Shown: positions 35,591 to 47,485, counted from the stretch's first letter. The stretch is DNA of 64,000 nucleotides from Undaria pinnatifida (GCA_012845835.1 JABAKD010000023.1:18577027-18641026), one strand, 5' to 3'. Notes: a model not told the origin generated them from the sequence alone. Numbers and translations are program-made.

Positions 35591-37140
35591 TGCTAAAAGG
35601 CCGCAGAAGATCGGGTTACTCTCTGTTTCGCAGCAAAAAACAGCCACAACAGGCGGGTAAAACACATGGATTCGATACTCGCGATATGCATACTGCGAAA
35701 CCATCATGAAATCAAGAACGAAAATTAAAAATGGTTTACAAATCAGGCGTATCTCTGCATACCAAGCGCAACCGCTGTTGCTGCAAGAGTAAAATATACT
35801 CCGGACGGAACGCAAGCAGAACCAACAACAACCTGCCCTCAGAAACTACTGCTGTGCATACTGCCCCATAAACGACCTTGACGAGAGAGTGTAGCTGCAC
35901 ATTCTCACGTGGCCTATCACGTTTCACGAGCACCACACTCTAGACTACATCCCGTACATCCCCCGCACCAATAACAGTCTGCGCCTTTGCAGCAAGGCTC
36001 CGTAGCTCGCTTTGGCACGTACATTCTTCATCTCTGGCTGTTCGTTAAAGAGGACGGCTGAGTGGCTAAAGGCCCCTGCGGGAGAAGAAGCACCTTTCTC
36101 AACGAGCGTCTTGCAGGGGGAGGGGGGGCACTTTGACGAAGCACCGGCTGAGCCCAACACCCTCCAGACTGCGCTGTTGACTCGATGGCCACGGCACCGT
36201 GACCTGTGCGGGAGGAATTTAGAGAAATGATAATCATGAACGAGTGTTAGAAGAGAAGGGTAGATGCGTATAATGGTTTCAACCTTTCTTGTCTACAGTA
36301 CGAAACACCCAGCAGATCATGGTAGCTATCAGGTTGTTCTGGAACTTATTATTTATACTTTATAACTTTTAAATTATTGTACTGCACAGTTTTACCAGAA
36401 ATTTAATAATTTAAGGCCCCTCCAGCCGTCTGTCGTATACATTCTCTTATATTTATGTCTTGTGTCGTGTACCTGCTCCGCTATTCTAGCCGTCTGTCGT
36501 ATCCAGTGCCTGTAGTATACAGGTAATATATTATATTATGACGAAATTCGTATGAACAAATTAACAATGTGTGGTGCAATAGTAGTGGGTACTACAGTAA
36601 GTACACTGCTTGTACGTGACATGCGCGGCAAACACACGCCATCAACGAATTGTGTATGTTGTCATCACATTAAAACGTTATTTTTACCATCAGTACACCC
36701 AGTGTCCGTGCTGATTCTTCATCCTAGAGAGATACAATTTTCTAATCACAGACTGTGAGACAAAGTAAACAAACAATCGCAATATTCTCTTTCACGATGT
36801 AGATGTAGGCTCTCTGTTTCTTAGCTCGGTGCATGCCTTCGTTTCCAATGCTGGGTTCAGCCGTCCCAGCCCATCCACTCTTGTCCTCGCTGTTGGGGTG
36901 TTTGCTTACCCACGCGATGCCCAGCCTCTTCCCTCCCCACGCTATACATAGTACGCTCTCCGCTGTGGCGATGCCCCTCCTTTGCTTTGCAAGCAAGCAA
37001 AACGAAAGAAAATAAGGAAAAAGAAAGACATCATAATCCAAACAATGGAAACAAAATAACAACAAATACTCGTATTAATAGCACGCTATGACGCACGTTT
37101 AATCGATTTTATATCGGAACGACATCTACGCTATACGCTA

Positions 37141-37587
37141 TTCTTATACACAACTTGTATCCCCGCCAAGAGAATTTGTGTCCAGCCAAGCAAATCTTGC
37201 CTTCTTTCTCAAAATAGTTAGAAGCGCGATCCTCACAACTAAGCGCCTGATGCCTCGACGAGCGCCTCTGCGCGTTGACTCGTTGCCTGTGCTGATCTGC
37301 TCGCGGCGACAACCAACTTCTACTCTGCATCGTGACCCTCCTGCAAATGTCTGATCGAAGCCTTCGTACCATTTGTGAGTGTACAGGGGACACTCCTTGC
37401 TTTCTCCGCGCATCAGGCAGCATTTGATGTCTTCGCCATTGTTCGGCCCGGACGGAACCGCCGGTGAAAACTTTGCAAACCGGGCCAGACAGGGAGCATC
37501 TTTTGGCCGAAACTTGCAGCGACATTCACGTTTGTAGGTGCTGTCGTCGAACCAAGAATGAAGCTTGCTGCCGCTGCAGTCGCATGG
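37141..37587 (-). CDS. Cys-rich open frame inside the hAT element, unknown
   Basis: On the minus strand a frame of about 148 codons after a stop shows a CDC..., ECRCKF and KCCL spacing with a Trp and several His. That is loosely like a zinc-binding region such as the BED finger of hAT transposases. There is no start Met at its head, no downstream dimerisation domain is visible, and neighbouring frames are also open. It could be a transposase relic or chance. Confidence 0.2.
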
Positions 37588-38104
37588 TTAGCCGCCACCA
37601 AAAGATCACTAGCGTTGTCTATGTTATCTTTGGATGAAAAACCGACGGCAGGTAGGTACAGGCGTTGCAGCAGCTGTTATAGCAGGAGCGGGTATCGCGC
37701 CAGCATGTCAGGTCCTGCTGCTGGTGGCGGTGCGGGCGTAGCGGGAACAGAAGGAGGTTGTGGTCCACCAGTCGGGACATGCTCCATCGGACCGGGCATT
37801 TGCTGGTTGATGGATCAAGACTGAGTGGGCAGTGGATGTGTGTGTCTCATGGGCCGGAAGCAGCTAGCTACAGGAGTAGTAGACCCTGAAATACATAATG
37901 TGTATCACGCAGTTGCAAATATGAGGATAGACCCTGAATTTATATATTTATCGAACTCACAGCTGGCGTGTTGAAATAAGTTTTTTTGTTTAAAATATAA
38001 CGGCTACGAAGCAGCATATAATTATTTATAAATACGTGGTAATAATATCAGCTGATGATAAATAATACAAAATATAATAATAACGTCAGCGTGCACTTTC
38101 TAGT

Positions 38105-38585
38105 ACGGGGTAACGCATGAGCCAGCTTATGGGCCGGCCCGTGGGCCGGCCCTTCAAATCCACGGGCCGGCCCATATAGAGCCCGTTTCTCATGGGCCTC
38201 GCTGGGAATGTCATGGGCCGGGCCGGGCTGGGCCGGGCTGGGCCGACAAGTTTGAACAATTGATGGGCCGGACCGATATACTTTCAACTTTGATGGGCTG
38301 AGCCGGGCCGCGGCCCATGCTCTGAAAAAAATCACGGACCGGGCCAGACCACGGCCCATCCTCTAAAAATGTGATGGGCCAGGCCGAGCCGCGGTCCATT
38401 CTGTGAAAATTTGATGAGCCGGGCCGGGCCGCCGCCCATCGTGTGAAAATTTGATGGGCCGGGCTGGACCGCGACCCATGAAAGTATAACTTGATGGGCC
38501 GAGCGGGACCGCGGCCCACTACATGAAGCAATGATGGGCCGGGCCGTGCCTAACCCAACCACGGGCCGCCCCACCAGCATCGGCC
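38105..38585. repeat. Right subterminal array of the hAT element
   Basis: About eight units with the same GATGGGCCGGGCCG...CGGCCCATC plan as the left array, with spacers such as GTGTGAAAATTT. The outermost units abut the right terminal inverted repeat. Confidence 0.8.
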
Positions 38586-38607
38586 CATGACAAGCCCTGA
38601 TACATAC

Positions 38608-40490
38608 CAAGTACCTGAGCAAACTGAAAATGAACAACCCCAAACATTGTTGAGTTGCTGCAGTTGGAATGGGCATGATGGTGGTGTGGTCTGTGGTTTG
38701 TGTTTCGTTGCTGTGTCTGTGTCTGTGCTGGTGTTTTATGGTTCTCGTGTGCTCGCGTGCTCGCCAATCGTTGATCGTTTGGGCACTTGCCACCTGCTAG
38801 TTTGGCAGTAGTTTGGATGTGGGGTGGGATGGTGGCCTGTGTGCTGTGTTGTTTGATGATGTTTGTTTGTTTTGTGCTTTGCTGTTTGGTTGCAAAAACG
38901 AAACCAAACGGTAGAGACACGCGGCTCAGACGTACGAGCAGGATGCCTCTCACTGCCGCGTGTTCGTGCTACATCGAGCGGGCTTGCTGCAGTTGGATTT
39001 GGCGGGACGACGAGAGTGTGCTGTGTGTTGTGCTGTGCTGTTGCTGTGTCTGTGTCGGCGTTGCCACGTTCCGCGTGTGCTCGTGTGCGTGAGTGTTCGT
39101 CTCTGCGTGTGGTAGCCTTTAGGTCGTTAAATTTAAAAACTCCGACGATTAACGCCGAACATCAAAGAATATTTCAAGAGGGCACATGGAGAAACTCTAC
39201 AACCAACCCCGAAAATGTTTCCAAATCGGAACCAAATAACTCGCGGATCGATCTTAAAACGTAGTTTCCCCGTCGGCAGCTACTATCTGAGAATAGGCCG
39301 AGACGCCAGGGAAGTGCCAAGGTTTTCTTCCGGAGGTGCCAAAACACCTGTAGATGGTGGCAGCGTGGGCACGTTTGCAATGCTTGCGAACAGCGGTTAG
39401 CTGGAATATGCTGGTACTTTGGTTGGGCATCGTATTGAAGGTGGGCAACCCGTGTGTGCTGCGCTGTGTATTGTTTTGCTGCAAAAGGCTAACGTCGACC
39501 TCTACAGTACGGTGACAATGTGACTGCTGCCGTAGCACCGATTAAGAGGAGAAAACTCTACGACTAATACCAACAGTCTGTCCAAATTGACTGGCGACAT
39601 TTCGAGGATTGATCCGGACCAAAACAAATTCCCCGTCGGCAATTAAGAGCTGAACGTAGGCGGAAATACCAGGGACGTGTCAAGGCTGGCCTCCGGATGA
39701 GCCACGGCACCTGCATGTAGTTTTTTCTATGTAGTCCTATGACACGGTAACATGTTCAAGGAGAGCTGGCTGGTATATTAAGCGATTCCCAGGCTATTTC
39801 ACGCCATTTTCGCACTACACGTCGATCTTGTCCTGTCCGCGGTATAATGAAGTTGGAGTAATCCAGCGGCTGAAGAAGCATTTTTGATGCGCTGCTTCGC
39901 CATGGCGGTTTGGAGGCAGATAACCCCTTTCTTGCCATTACTGTCAATGTAAATTACGAAGAAAAATAGTTAACGCACAACGAAACACACCCAAAAGTTA
40001 TTGGAGAGGTTCTCGTATGGACTGCTAGATGGACGACTGTGCGAGGAACATGCGGAGGGGTATAGCACTCCGTCTGGCGTGTGGCTTGCTCGAAATCAAA
40101 GCGACTTTTGATCTGAACCGCACCGTGTTGCGTTGTTCATGCTAGAAAGCACACGATGCGGATCAGTGCATTCTATTTCTTTCGTTAATAGACTGGTGTC
40201 CAAATATCTTAATAAGTGGATGAGAGTGAGGAACTTAGACTTATACTCCAAATTATACTTGTTTCGAAAGCTCAGAAGTAACTTTGATATTTGAGGCTGG
40301 TACTTACGGAAATCTCAGAAACCTGCCTGAGAGGAATACACTGCGGGTAAGAATGACTCAACGAATAGTCCGTCTGAGTGTGAGATATGAGAGTGAGAAA
40401 ATGTACGACAGAAAGTAACGTGAGAACTAGACATAGTCTGATGTAGCGAGTATGATACCTGCTTACTGACGCTGCCAGTGTGCAGCACTA
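38608..40490. other. No gene recognised; GT-rich and duplicated stretches
   Basis: GT-rich runs lie at 38690-38890 and 39010-39080. The CACC.GCTAGTT stretch near 38790 recurs near 53900. A 180 bp segment at 39167-39350 (CTCTAC.AC, then TTCCCCGTCGGCA, then GCCAGGGAAGTG) has a diverged direct copy at 39538-39713. No protein motif was found. Confidence 0.4.
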
Positions 40491-40496
40491 GACGTT

Positions 40497-40860
40497 AATA
40501 AGGCTTACCACGAGACCGGCTTTTGTCCTCTGGATGATCCCGAGGGATCAAGTTACCGCGGGACTTCACGGTATTTTTTGTACAGGATCCGGCGACCACG
40601 AGACTGAACGGTATTGTTTGTATGGGATCCGGCCACCGCAACCCTCCCCTGGATGGGATGCAGCCACGACGAGGCTCAACGGGATTTTTTGCACGGGATC
40701 CGGCCACCGCGGGACTACCCGGGCGTGATTCGGCCACGATGGGATTGAACTGGGTTGATTTCGCGGGATTCGGCCATCGCGGGACTCCCCGGGCGGGACA
40801 CAGCTATGATGGGACTCTACAGGATTTGTTGTACGGTTCTAGCTGCCGCGGTTTTCAACA
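40497..40860 (+). repeat. GGGATCCGGCCACCGCGGGACT minisatellite
   Basis: Six or so degenerate units of 55-65 bp combine GGGATCCGGCCACCGC, a GGGACT/AGACTGAAC part and GGTATTTTTTGTA. No gene is associated. Confidence 0.7.
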
Positions 40861-41639
40861 GCATTGCTGTATTGGACGCGATCACGACGTTAATTGACAC
40901 CAATGTGCGACCAGGACGGCGGTATTGCACGTATCACGTGTTGGTTGGCGCGGGATCCTCCCGCCACGGTTACTGCGCGGTTTTGATACGCGCAAATATA
41001 CATCAAACACCGAAATATTTCCCAGAGTCTTCAACTCTCGTCGATCGTTTTTTATAATGGAATATTGAACCAAGGAGCGCGGTGCATTCGTTGACAACGG
41101 GGTTGTGAGCTGTAGTGCAGCGCCAACAACACGAGTTGCCTTGGCTGCGCGCCAAGCTGTACTTGTGCAGCAGCCGAGCCGTCAGATGTGGCCACAGGAG
41201 GTCCACCATTTGCTGCAGGCGCGACATCCCCGGATTATTGTCCCGCAGCAGCCGCTGCCACCTCTTTAGCAGCAGTCTCGTTAGTGTTCATGCAATTTCT
41301 AACTCTTGTGGTCAGGGCCATATTTGCGTGTGTCGTCGCGCTCCGCGCTCGGACCTTTCTCCGTCTATCTCGCTCTCTAAATACAGAATACAGGGTTTCT
41401 TGTTCTCCACGGCGATACTCTGGGGAGAGACGGGGGCTCGCCCTAGGACTGGGAATGTATTTTGATCGGAAAAACAGCAATAAATTAGCTAATAATTCGA
41501 GACGATCGAACCAGTGATTTGACACCTCCGTGTATCGTAGCAGTCTGTCTTTTTGTAGAAGGATGACAACTTGAAGAACGCCAGGATTGCTCGTTCCTAC
41601 ATTGACGGAATTAGGGATATCAACATGTATACGGCATTT

Positions 41640-41835
41640 GTTTGCGCCAGAACAGGATTATCGGGGTTTGAGCGGGAATCGGATTATAGAATTTCCACGG
41701 GACGCGGTTGTGCGGAAACGGGAGCTCGCATATTTCACGGGACGCGTTTGTGCGGGGACGGGATTTCGCATAGTTCATGGGACCGCGGGGTGCGGGATTT
41801 CGCATTTCACGGGACCATGAGATAATCCCAAATCC
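41640..41835 (+). repeat. GGGACGCG/GGGATTTCGCAT minisatellite
   Basis: About four units of 40-45 bp alternate CACGGGACGCG.TTGTGCGG with CGGGATTTCGCAT. It shares the GGGA-rich style of the 40.5 kb array but not its sequence. Confidence 0.6.
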
Positions 41836-41994
41836 CGTACAAAACCGTGGATTTCGCCCCGTGGGAGAAATCCGTTGGAACCCCCTGGAAATTAGGCTAT
41901 TCTGGCAACAATGTATACACATGAGGGCTAAGAAATCGATGAAGAAGGATAATTATGCATTTTCAGGAATATTGGGAGGTATACGATGTTTTAC

Positions 41995-42565
41995 TTTCCA
42001 TGGCGCGTACTGGCAGTCTCCAAGGCGCGCCCTTTCGTCTATAGTACGCCATGGAGTGCCGTGGCAGTACGACTGGCTTCCATGGCACTGTGATGGCACT
42101 TCCATGGACTCCCGTGGCTATGCCAATGGCAGTGCCATGCAATGTCACGGGAGCCACAGCATTCCCTGGGAGCCCTTGGCATTGATGAACGTGCATGGAC
42201 GTTCACGAACTTTCATGGGGATTATTGGCATTGTTATGGGTTATGTCGGCACCGACTGTGGTGGCGTGCCTTGAAATACATCATGACGTTGCAATGAAGC
42301 TTTTTCATGGCGGTGCCATGGGAGGTTGATGGGGCAGCCATGGCACGGCCATCGCCATGCTCTGCCCCCCCTACCCCTGGAGCTAACCGTTACTCTAACC
42401 CTAAACTATGGCCATGGCAGTGTGTCTTGTGGTGGGCTTTGGCGAGTGCCGTGACGCGTGGGATGGCAGCTGCCTTGGCGTTGGTATGTAACTCCCATGG
42501 GCCTTCATGACAGTGCCATGGGCCTTCACTATTCATATGGTGATGCCATGGAAATGCCAAACATG
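41995..42565. repeat. CCATGG-rich palindromic patch
   Basis: CCATGG, TGCCATG and ATGGCA motifs occur many times, often as near-palindromes such as ATGGCAGTGCCATG. The spacing is irregular, so this is not a simple tandem array. A short CTCTAACCCTAAAC stretch at 42393 resembles telomere repeat but is too short to call. No gene frame is convincing. Confidence 0.55.
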
Positions 42566-43253
42566 GTGCATCACTGGGAATATTGAGCCTAAAAAAAGGG
42601 CCAAGGCGACGCTGTAATACGAATATCATGAATGGGTCTGATAACTGGGACTCGTTTAAGGAATCTCATAAACGAGTCTTGAAGAAATGAGCCTGATGTA
42701 TGCCTGAGACCTGATACTGGGAACTACATACCACATCGTATCAAGTGGGCAAGCTGAATAAAACGATTTACTACAACTTCAAATAGCCACACTTTGTTCG
42801 CGTTCGCAGTGTACGGCCATGCTTGAACTGATTTATACCGTCGTTGCTACTCCTTGCCGGCAGCTGTATTTTATTTCCCGTGATGAAGGCGAGCTTGCTA
42901 CATCTTGATAATGATTTTGCGAAACAACCATCGTCGCCCCATGAGGTGACCCATTTCTGCTCGTAGGCTATCCTTGCGCGACCACGTCTATGTTGAACCA
43001 AGGTCACTCAAACGACATATTCTGTCACGATACCGGCTGTCTGCGTTGTACGAGGGTGCCAATCCTTTGTCGCCAATCCGGCGATTAGAGCTGTTCTAAG
43101 ACCATTATTGCACTGGTTCTATTAGTAGCCGACACAGTGAACGCGAATCGGCGAACGAAGGCACGATTGCATGCACGTCTTCGCTCTGCCTGTTGCCCAA
43201 CCAATTGTATTGTATGCCCTAATCCTACCCTTCCCCTAACTTACGCGAGGCAG
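42566..43253. other. Upstream of the CVIM gene; earlier exons not resolved
   Basis: The first exon seen below begins in phase 0 after a pyrimidine-rich tract, so more coding sequence should lie upstream. I could not pick a donor-bearing exon here with confidence. Confidence 0.3.
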
Positions 43254-44359
43254 ATTCCCGATGCCGAAAAGGATCAACGAGAAACCTACAAGGCTAGCGA
43301 CATCGATCGCTACACCAACGTCGAAGCTGGCGAGCCAAGGTACCACAATGCGTGCCGTTTCGTACGACTGTAGTGTCGATTAGATCCAATCACCCCGAGG
43401 CCGACGGGCCTGGGGCGCAAACTTTATGTTTGTACTGTATGGTTGAGAGTCAGGTATGAGTTCATCATGGTGTCTCCGCTGTCAGTCGTCTGCGAATGGT
43501 GTCGGGCTTGGAATACGCGTGTGTCTGAGCATGGCCCTACTATTCGAGCCACTGCCGTGTTAGCGTATTGGCGCGAAGCCCAGCTACGCCTTTGGGTTTT
43601 GGCGAGTTCCTGTACTGGCCGTAAAGTGTCCTTGCCATTGAGCTGGGCCTTTTGTAGATACCGCTGCCATGTTGCTGCACGTTTTGTTTTATGCGCCTGT
43701 TCAGCATGGGTTTTGAAGTCATTTATATCTTCTGGTGAGGTAAGTTGTTTTGTTTCGAACATGCCGGGTATGTGCGAGATTATAGCGATATGGGCTATAT
43801 GCCGTGTTATTCAAGTCGTGTTCCGTACTTTCGCTTTCTGGCTCGGATAATAACTTCAGGGTGTTTGGGGAGGTCCCAGACAGCGTGAAGGAAAGCCTCG
43901 CGGCTAAGGAGGCCTTGCGAGAGGCCACGGCGAATGGCTTCGAGCAGCGTCTTCGAAAAATGGAAGAATCCGTAGTGGACGCAGGTGGAACCACGACGGT
44001 AAGCGAGAGATATGTTTATCTTCGAATATCATTGGCACCGGCAAACTACGGAAGGGGTTTGTGTTTGTGGGTTTGAATTTTGCGCGAAAGGATAATCATC
44101 GGGCTCAAAACCCTTTTTTTGCGAAGAGCCTGGTTCTTCCGTGCTTCACTATAGTTGAACTTGCTGTTGTCGGAAACATGGATCGCAGGTGAAGGAGAGC
44201 GATCCTTCTTACTCTCCGTTGAAAGACGAGCACGCCGTCAACGCTCGCCACTCGGGACCTACTGCGAACGGTGCACGTGCCCCGGACAACGATACTGTGC
44301 ATGCCGGGGGTGACGACCAACATAAATCGTCTCGGGGCTGCACTTGCGTCATTATGTAG
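43254..44359 (+). CDS. 3' part of a spliced gene ending in a CVIM prenylation box
   Basis: Three exons join cleanly: 43254-43339, 43860-43998 and 44189-44359. Donors are AAG|GTACCA and ACG|GTAAGC. Acceptors are GGCAG|A after a pyrimidine-rich tract, TTCAG|G and CGCAG|G. Phases match (2 then 0), and the 396 spliced bases give 131 residues plus a TAG stop with no internal stop. Exon 2 encodes a charged, probably helical or coiled stretch (KESLAAKEALREATANGFEQ). Exon 3 encodes a polar, disordered tail ending SSRGCTCVIM. C-V-I-M is a CaaX box of the type farnesylated when X is Met, and the Cys two residues earlier could be palmitoylated, so the product would be membrane-anchored at its C-terminus. 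The protein family is not recognised. The 5' exons are missing from this model. Confidence 0.6.
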
Positions 44360-44509
44360 TGGTTTGATTGGCCAGGGGTGGGGTTACGTCATGTTAAGGA
44401 GAACGAGACGTACCATGCTGATGTGTTTTACCGGAGAACCAAGGACAAAGGGGGGTGGGGGTCGCCTTTCATACAGCGTTGGGGGAGTAACTGTCTTGTT
44501 CATTTTCAG

Positions 44510-44902
44510 GAATATCGCGGCTCCACCTCAAAATACTGCGCCAGTGACTCTGAAGAAGCTATTGGGTGGGGGACCGAAGATATTCTGGCTGAACATGTCT
44601 TCATTAAGGATGGTGTTGGTGGCAAGTCTCTCCCTCATGCCATCAAACGCAAGAGTGTCGCTACGCGTATCCTACTGTTGATATTCGTTTGTTATGCTGT
44701 GTCGTATCGAAGAAATATGCGTTCGAAACAGACTGTTGCAAGCAGGGCGCAACGTTTGTGTTTCACCGGGGGAATCTTAAGAGATGGAAAAAGGTATTCC
44801 GATCCTTTTTATTGGGCCCCTCAAGAACAAATTACGTTAACCAATTGGTTGCTCACCTCTCTACTGGGCGTTGGGCGTCTGGGGATTCATTGGCTTTCTT
44901 GA
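44510..44902 (+). other. Possible exon or chance frame after the CVIM gene
   Basis: A good acceptor (GTTCATTTTCAG|G) precedes an open frame reading EYRGSTSKYCASDSEEAIGW and on. A frame without splicing also runs 44378-44902. No family is recognised and no matching donor was settled. Confidence 0.2.
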
Positions 44903-44965
44903 GAACTAATTGCGTTAACGGATTGGTTCCACGCCTTTACTGGGCGTTGGGCGTTTGGCGATTTA
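44823..44965 (+). repeat. 80 bp tandem duplication
   Basis: GAAC(A/T)AATT(A/G)CGTTAAC through TACTGGGCGTTGGGCGT occurs twice, at 44823 and 44902. It truncates the plausibility of the overlapping open frame. Confidence 0.7.
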
Positions 44966-45423
44966 CCTGCGATTTCTGTTCTTTTTATTTGTGCCACTCC
45001 CCTCGTCTTGCACCCATTCGATTTACCTTCCACTATCGCTCGAAAATTTGTGGCTGCGCTTGTGTGGTTTGTTCATGATCGCCCCGGTTACGATTTTCTC
45101 CACACGATATTTTGACCGTCCGTGCTGCCCTGTAAGCCACGCGCACAATGGAGCGTACGGAACTGAAGTTAATTCCCACTAAACAATGCGCGTTCTGGTA
45201 TTCTGTACCTGTCGAGAGGGGGGGGTGGACACGAGTATGTACTACGAGTATGTACTCGTGATATCGAGGAGAAATTATAATGGAATAAAACTGCACTAGA
45301 CGCTTTCTAAACTTCGGGGCAGGAGGAAGTGTTCGTCCACATGTGCTTTTTGTTTCTCGTTCTCACGGTGTGAGTACATAGCATACACACATGGAAACCG
45401 TGAATTCTTCCTTCCTCTTCCAG

Positions 45424-45662
45424 ATCCGCCGGTGGATGCGGAATCCTTGACGACAAAACATGACCCGCCTGTGTACGCCGGCAAACACTTCTGTTATTGG
45501 AAACGTACTCTTTCAGAGTTTCGGAAGGCCTTCTATTTTTCTACAGCTAACGTTTCATCTACGACCAGGAAAATAGCCCGCGTCACGAGCAGCAATGATA
45601 GGGATAATGACCGGTCGTCGACGTGTTCCAACCGGGCTTTTCCCGCCTTGCCATATTCGTGA
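45424..45662 (+). other. Possible exon, unknown
   Basis: A strong pyrimidine tract and acceptor (TTCCTTCCTCTTCCAG|A) precede an open frame of about 78 codons beginning PPVDAESLTTKHDPPVYAGK. No homology is recognised. It may belong to another gene or be fortuitous. Confidence 0.2.
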
Positions 45663-46480
45663 GGTCAAACACCAGGCGCTCTAAGCGTTGAGGCGTCGGA
45701 GCGGAGATAATATGGGAACTTGGCTTTGCAATCCGATCTTGTTTATCGTCAAATTTGGGGGCACTATGGCAGCATGCATCCACTGCCACCCTTGTTAAAA
45801 TCTCCCTGGTAGGGCGTTACGTATTCCGTTTATGTTTTCGAAGTACGTATACCGGCATATGCTGTACGGGGCGGCTGGTGTGGATTAGTTTTCGCCGATG
45901 AATTTTGTCTTGAGGACCGTGCTTGCTTCTGGAACACGGGTTTTCGCTGTCTGGTTATCTAAAGGCTTCCGAGGTCGAGTTTAAAAACGATGGATTTCCA
46001 TCTCTCGTAAGAAACAAACTCGTAATCAGGATCCTGGAAGGGAAGTTTGTGTCGCGACCTACTTCAAGTCATTTTGCGTCTGACGTAACCACTCTTAGAG
46101 CTTCGAACGTGATATGTTCCCTCCTGAGATGCCAAGCGGTTGACAACAAACCCGCGACCGATGTCAAGAGCTGATATACACGTCCACCAGCGACCCGCAC
46201 AAACTCTTGTCCCCTGGGCATTGAGAATCCTGATACCCACACGAACACACGGACTTTGCGAACCCTCTCAGTTTGTGACCCGTGGTCGCTTCGCGCCAAG
46301 GACCCGGACCATCGTTTTGCTGAAACGGAACTACTTGCCCCCGGATTCCTCTCTTTATTGGGGTCTCCTAACTTAACGTTCGCACTGTGGAAAACCGAGT
46401 CTCTGTTTTGGTAAAGCTTTAACGCAGAGATTCCCGTCTGTTTTTCTGTCCGTCTGTCCACAAGCTATACCGTTTCATTA
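45663..46480. other. No gene recognised
   Basis: Open frames on both strands (45923-46174 plus, 46069-46461 minus) overlap each other and show no motif that decides between them. Confidence 0.25.
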
Positions 46481-46484
46481 CTAT

Positions 46485-46810
46485 GTTCTCTCAGGGTATA
46501 CCGTCTTTTCCGACTCCTCTGGCAACTACTACCTGTCCTTTCGTCAATTTCGTGATTTTATATCAAGAACGTTCGGCACCCCACGTACCATATCATACCA
46601 GACCACACTCCGAGTATGCTATTTCTCAGTTTCAAAAACTGAGTTGCCATTTGGTAGATTTGTCCGCCTGCCTGTCTGCCTGCCTGTCTGTCGGTCGGTC
46701 GGTCTGTCGGTCGGTCCGTCCGTCCGTCCGTCTGCATGTTGTATACCGCTTTCCTGCCTAATGTTCTTCGAGAGTATACCGTTTTTTCCCGACTATTCCT
46801 GTTACTACAA
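46485..46810 (+). repeat. Direct repeat pair around a tetranucleotide microsatellite
   Basis: A 45 bp stretch (GTTCT, then GTATACCGT, then TTTTCC and CGACT, then TACTAC) occurs at 46485 and 46763. Between them 46663-46735 is a changing tetranucleotide run: CTGC/CTGT, then CGGT, then CCGT. Confidence 0.65.
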
Positions 46811-46843
46811 TTAGACCTACCGGTTGTACTTTGGATTTTTTTT

Positions 46844-47485
46844 GAGCGATTATTTCTGGCGATTATTTTTCTAGTCCAGAAATAATTGCATGGTCAATAA
46901 GCGGCGCCCATTAGACTATGGCTTTGGATTTTTGGAAAGTTGTTATATTTTGAATTGGTAGGTCTTGTTTTCCCGTTTGCCTTTGTTTTTGACAATTTGG
47001 CACTTACATTGTCGCCGGCGACGTTAGGTCACCACCGCTTCTGCTGCTGTCTCTGCTGCTGTCTCAGCTGCTGTGCTGCTGCTGTGGTGGTTTCAATCGC
47101 GGTGGTGGTGCTGCTGTCGAGTTTGTGTGAGGACGGAGCTCTGTCACGCACACAACAAGTGTGGTGTGCTGCAGTATGTGTGTTTGTGATTCTTTGTTGT
47201 GGGTGATGGGCGACGTGTACAGCATACAGCTATCACACCAGGTACAGAGTAGGCAGTGGTGACATGTCATACTTGGCACGAGGTAGCATCCCAAAATCCG
47301 ATAATCCTAGTTCTGAGAGGTTGGAAGAGCTGTTATTTCTGTGCTCAGAAAACACAAGATCTGCTGATTTCTGACCTAGATTACTTCTGAACCCGGACAT
47401 AACGATGACTTCTGGTTCCATAGTAGTCTATATGATTTTGATTTTTGGCGTCGGATTTCCCTGGTAAAGAGAGAAATAATCGCTC
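46844..47485. repeat. Exact 14 bp inverted repeat 640 bp apart
   Basis: GAGCGATTATTTCT at 46844-46857 and its exact reverse complement at 47472-47485 enclose CTG-rich sequence. There is no clear target duplication, so a small inverted-repeat element is only a possibility. Confidence 0.35.

Larger units (their letters stand above)
34939..38599. mobile_element. hAT-type DNA transposon (3,661 bp)
   Basis: The left end reads CAGGGCATGTCATGGGCCGA. The reverse complement of the right end reads CAGGGCTTGTCATGGGCCGA, a 20 bp inverted repeat with one mismatch. The flanks are ATAAATAC (34931-34938) and ATACATAC (38600-38607), an 8 bp duplication with one mismatch that fits the hAT pattern nTnnnnAn. 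Inside each end is a GGCCGGGCC-rich array, a form of subterminal repeat known from hAT elements. The 2.5 kb interior has no frame longer than 140 codons outside the arrays and no recognisable transposase. It is therefore decayed or non-autonomous. Confidence 0.85.

Noticed and set aside
36050-36130. tRNA-Leu/Ser-like A box (GGCTGAGTGGCTAA)
   Set aside because: No B box or closing acceptor stem follows at tRNA distance.
42381-42410. Interstitial telomere repeat
   Set aside because: Only about 14 bp (CTCTAACCCTAAAC) fits, without a tandem array.
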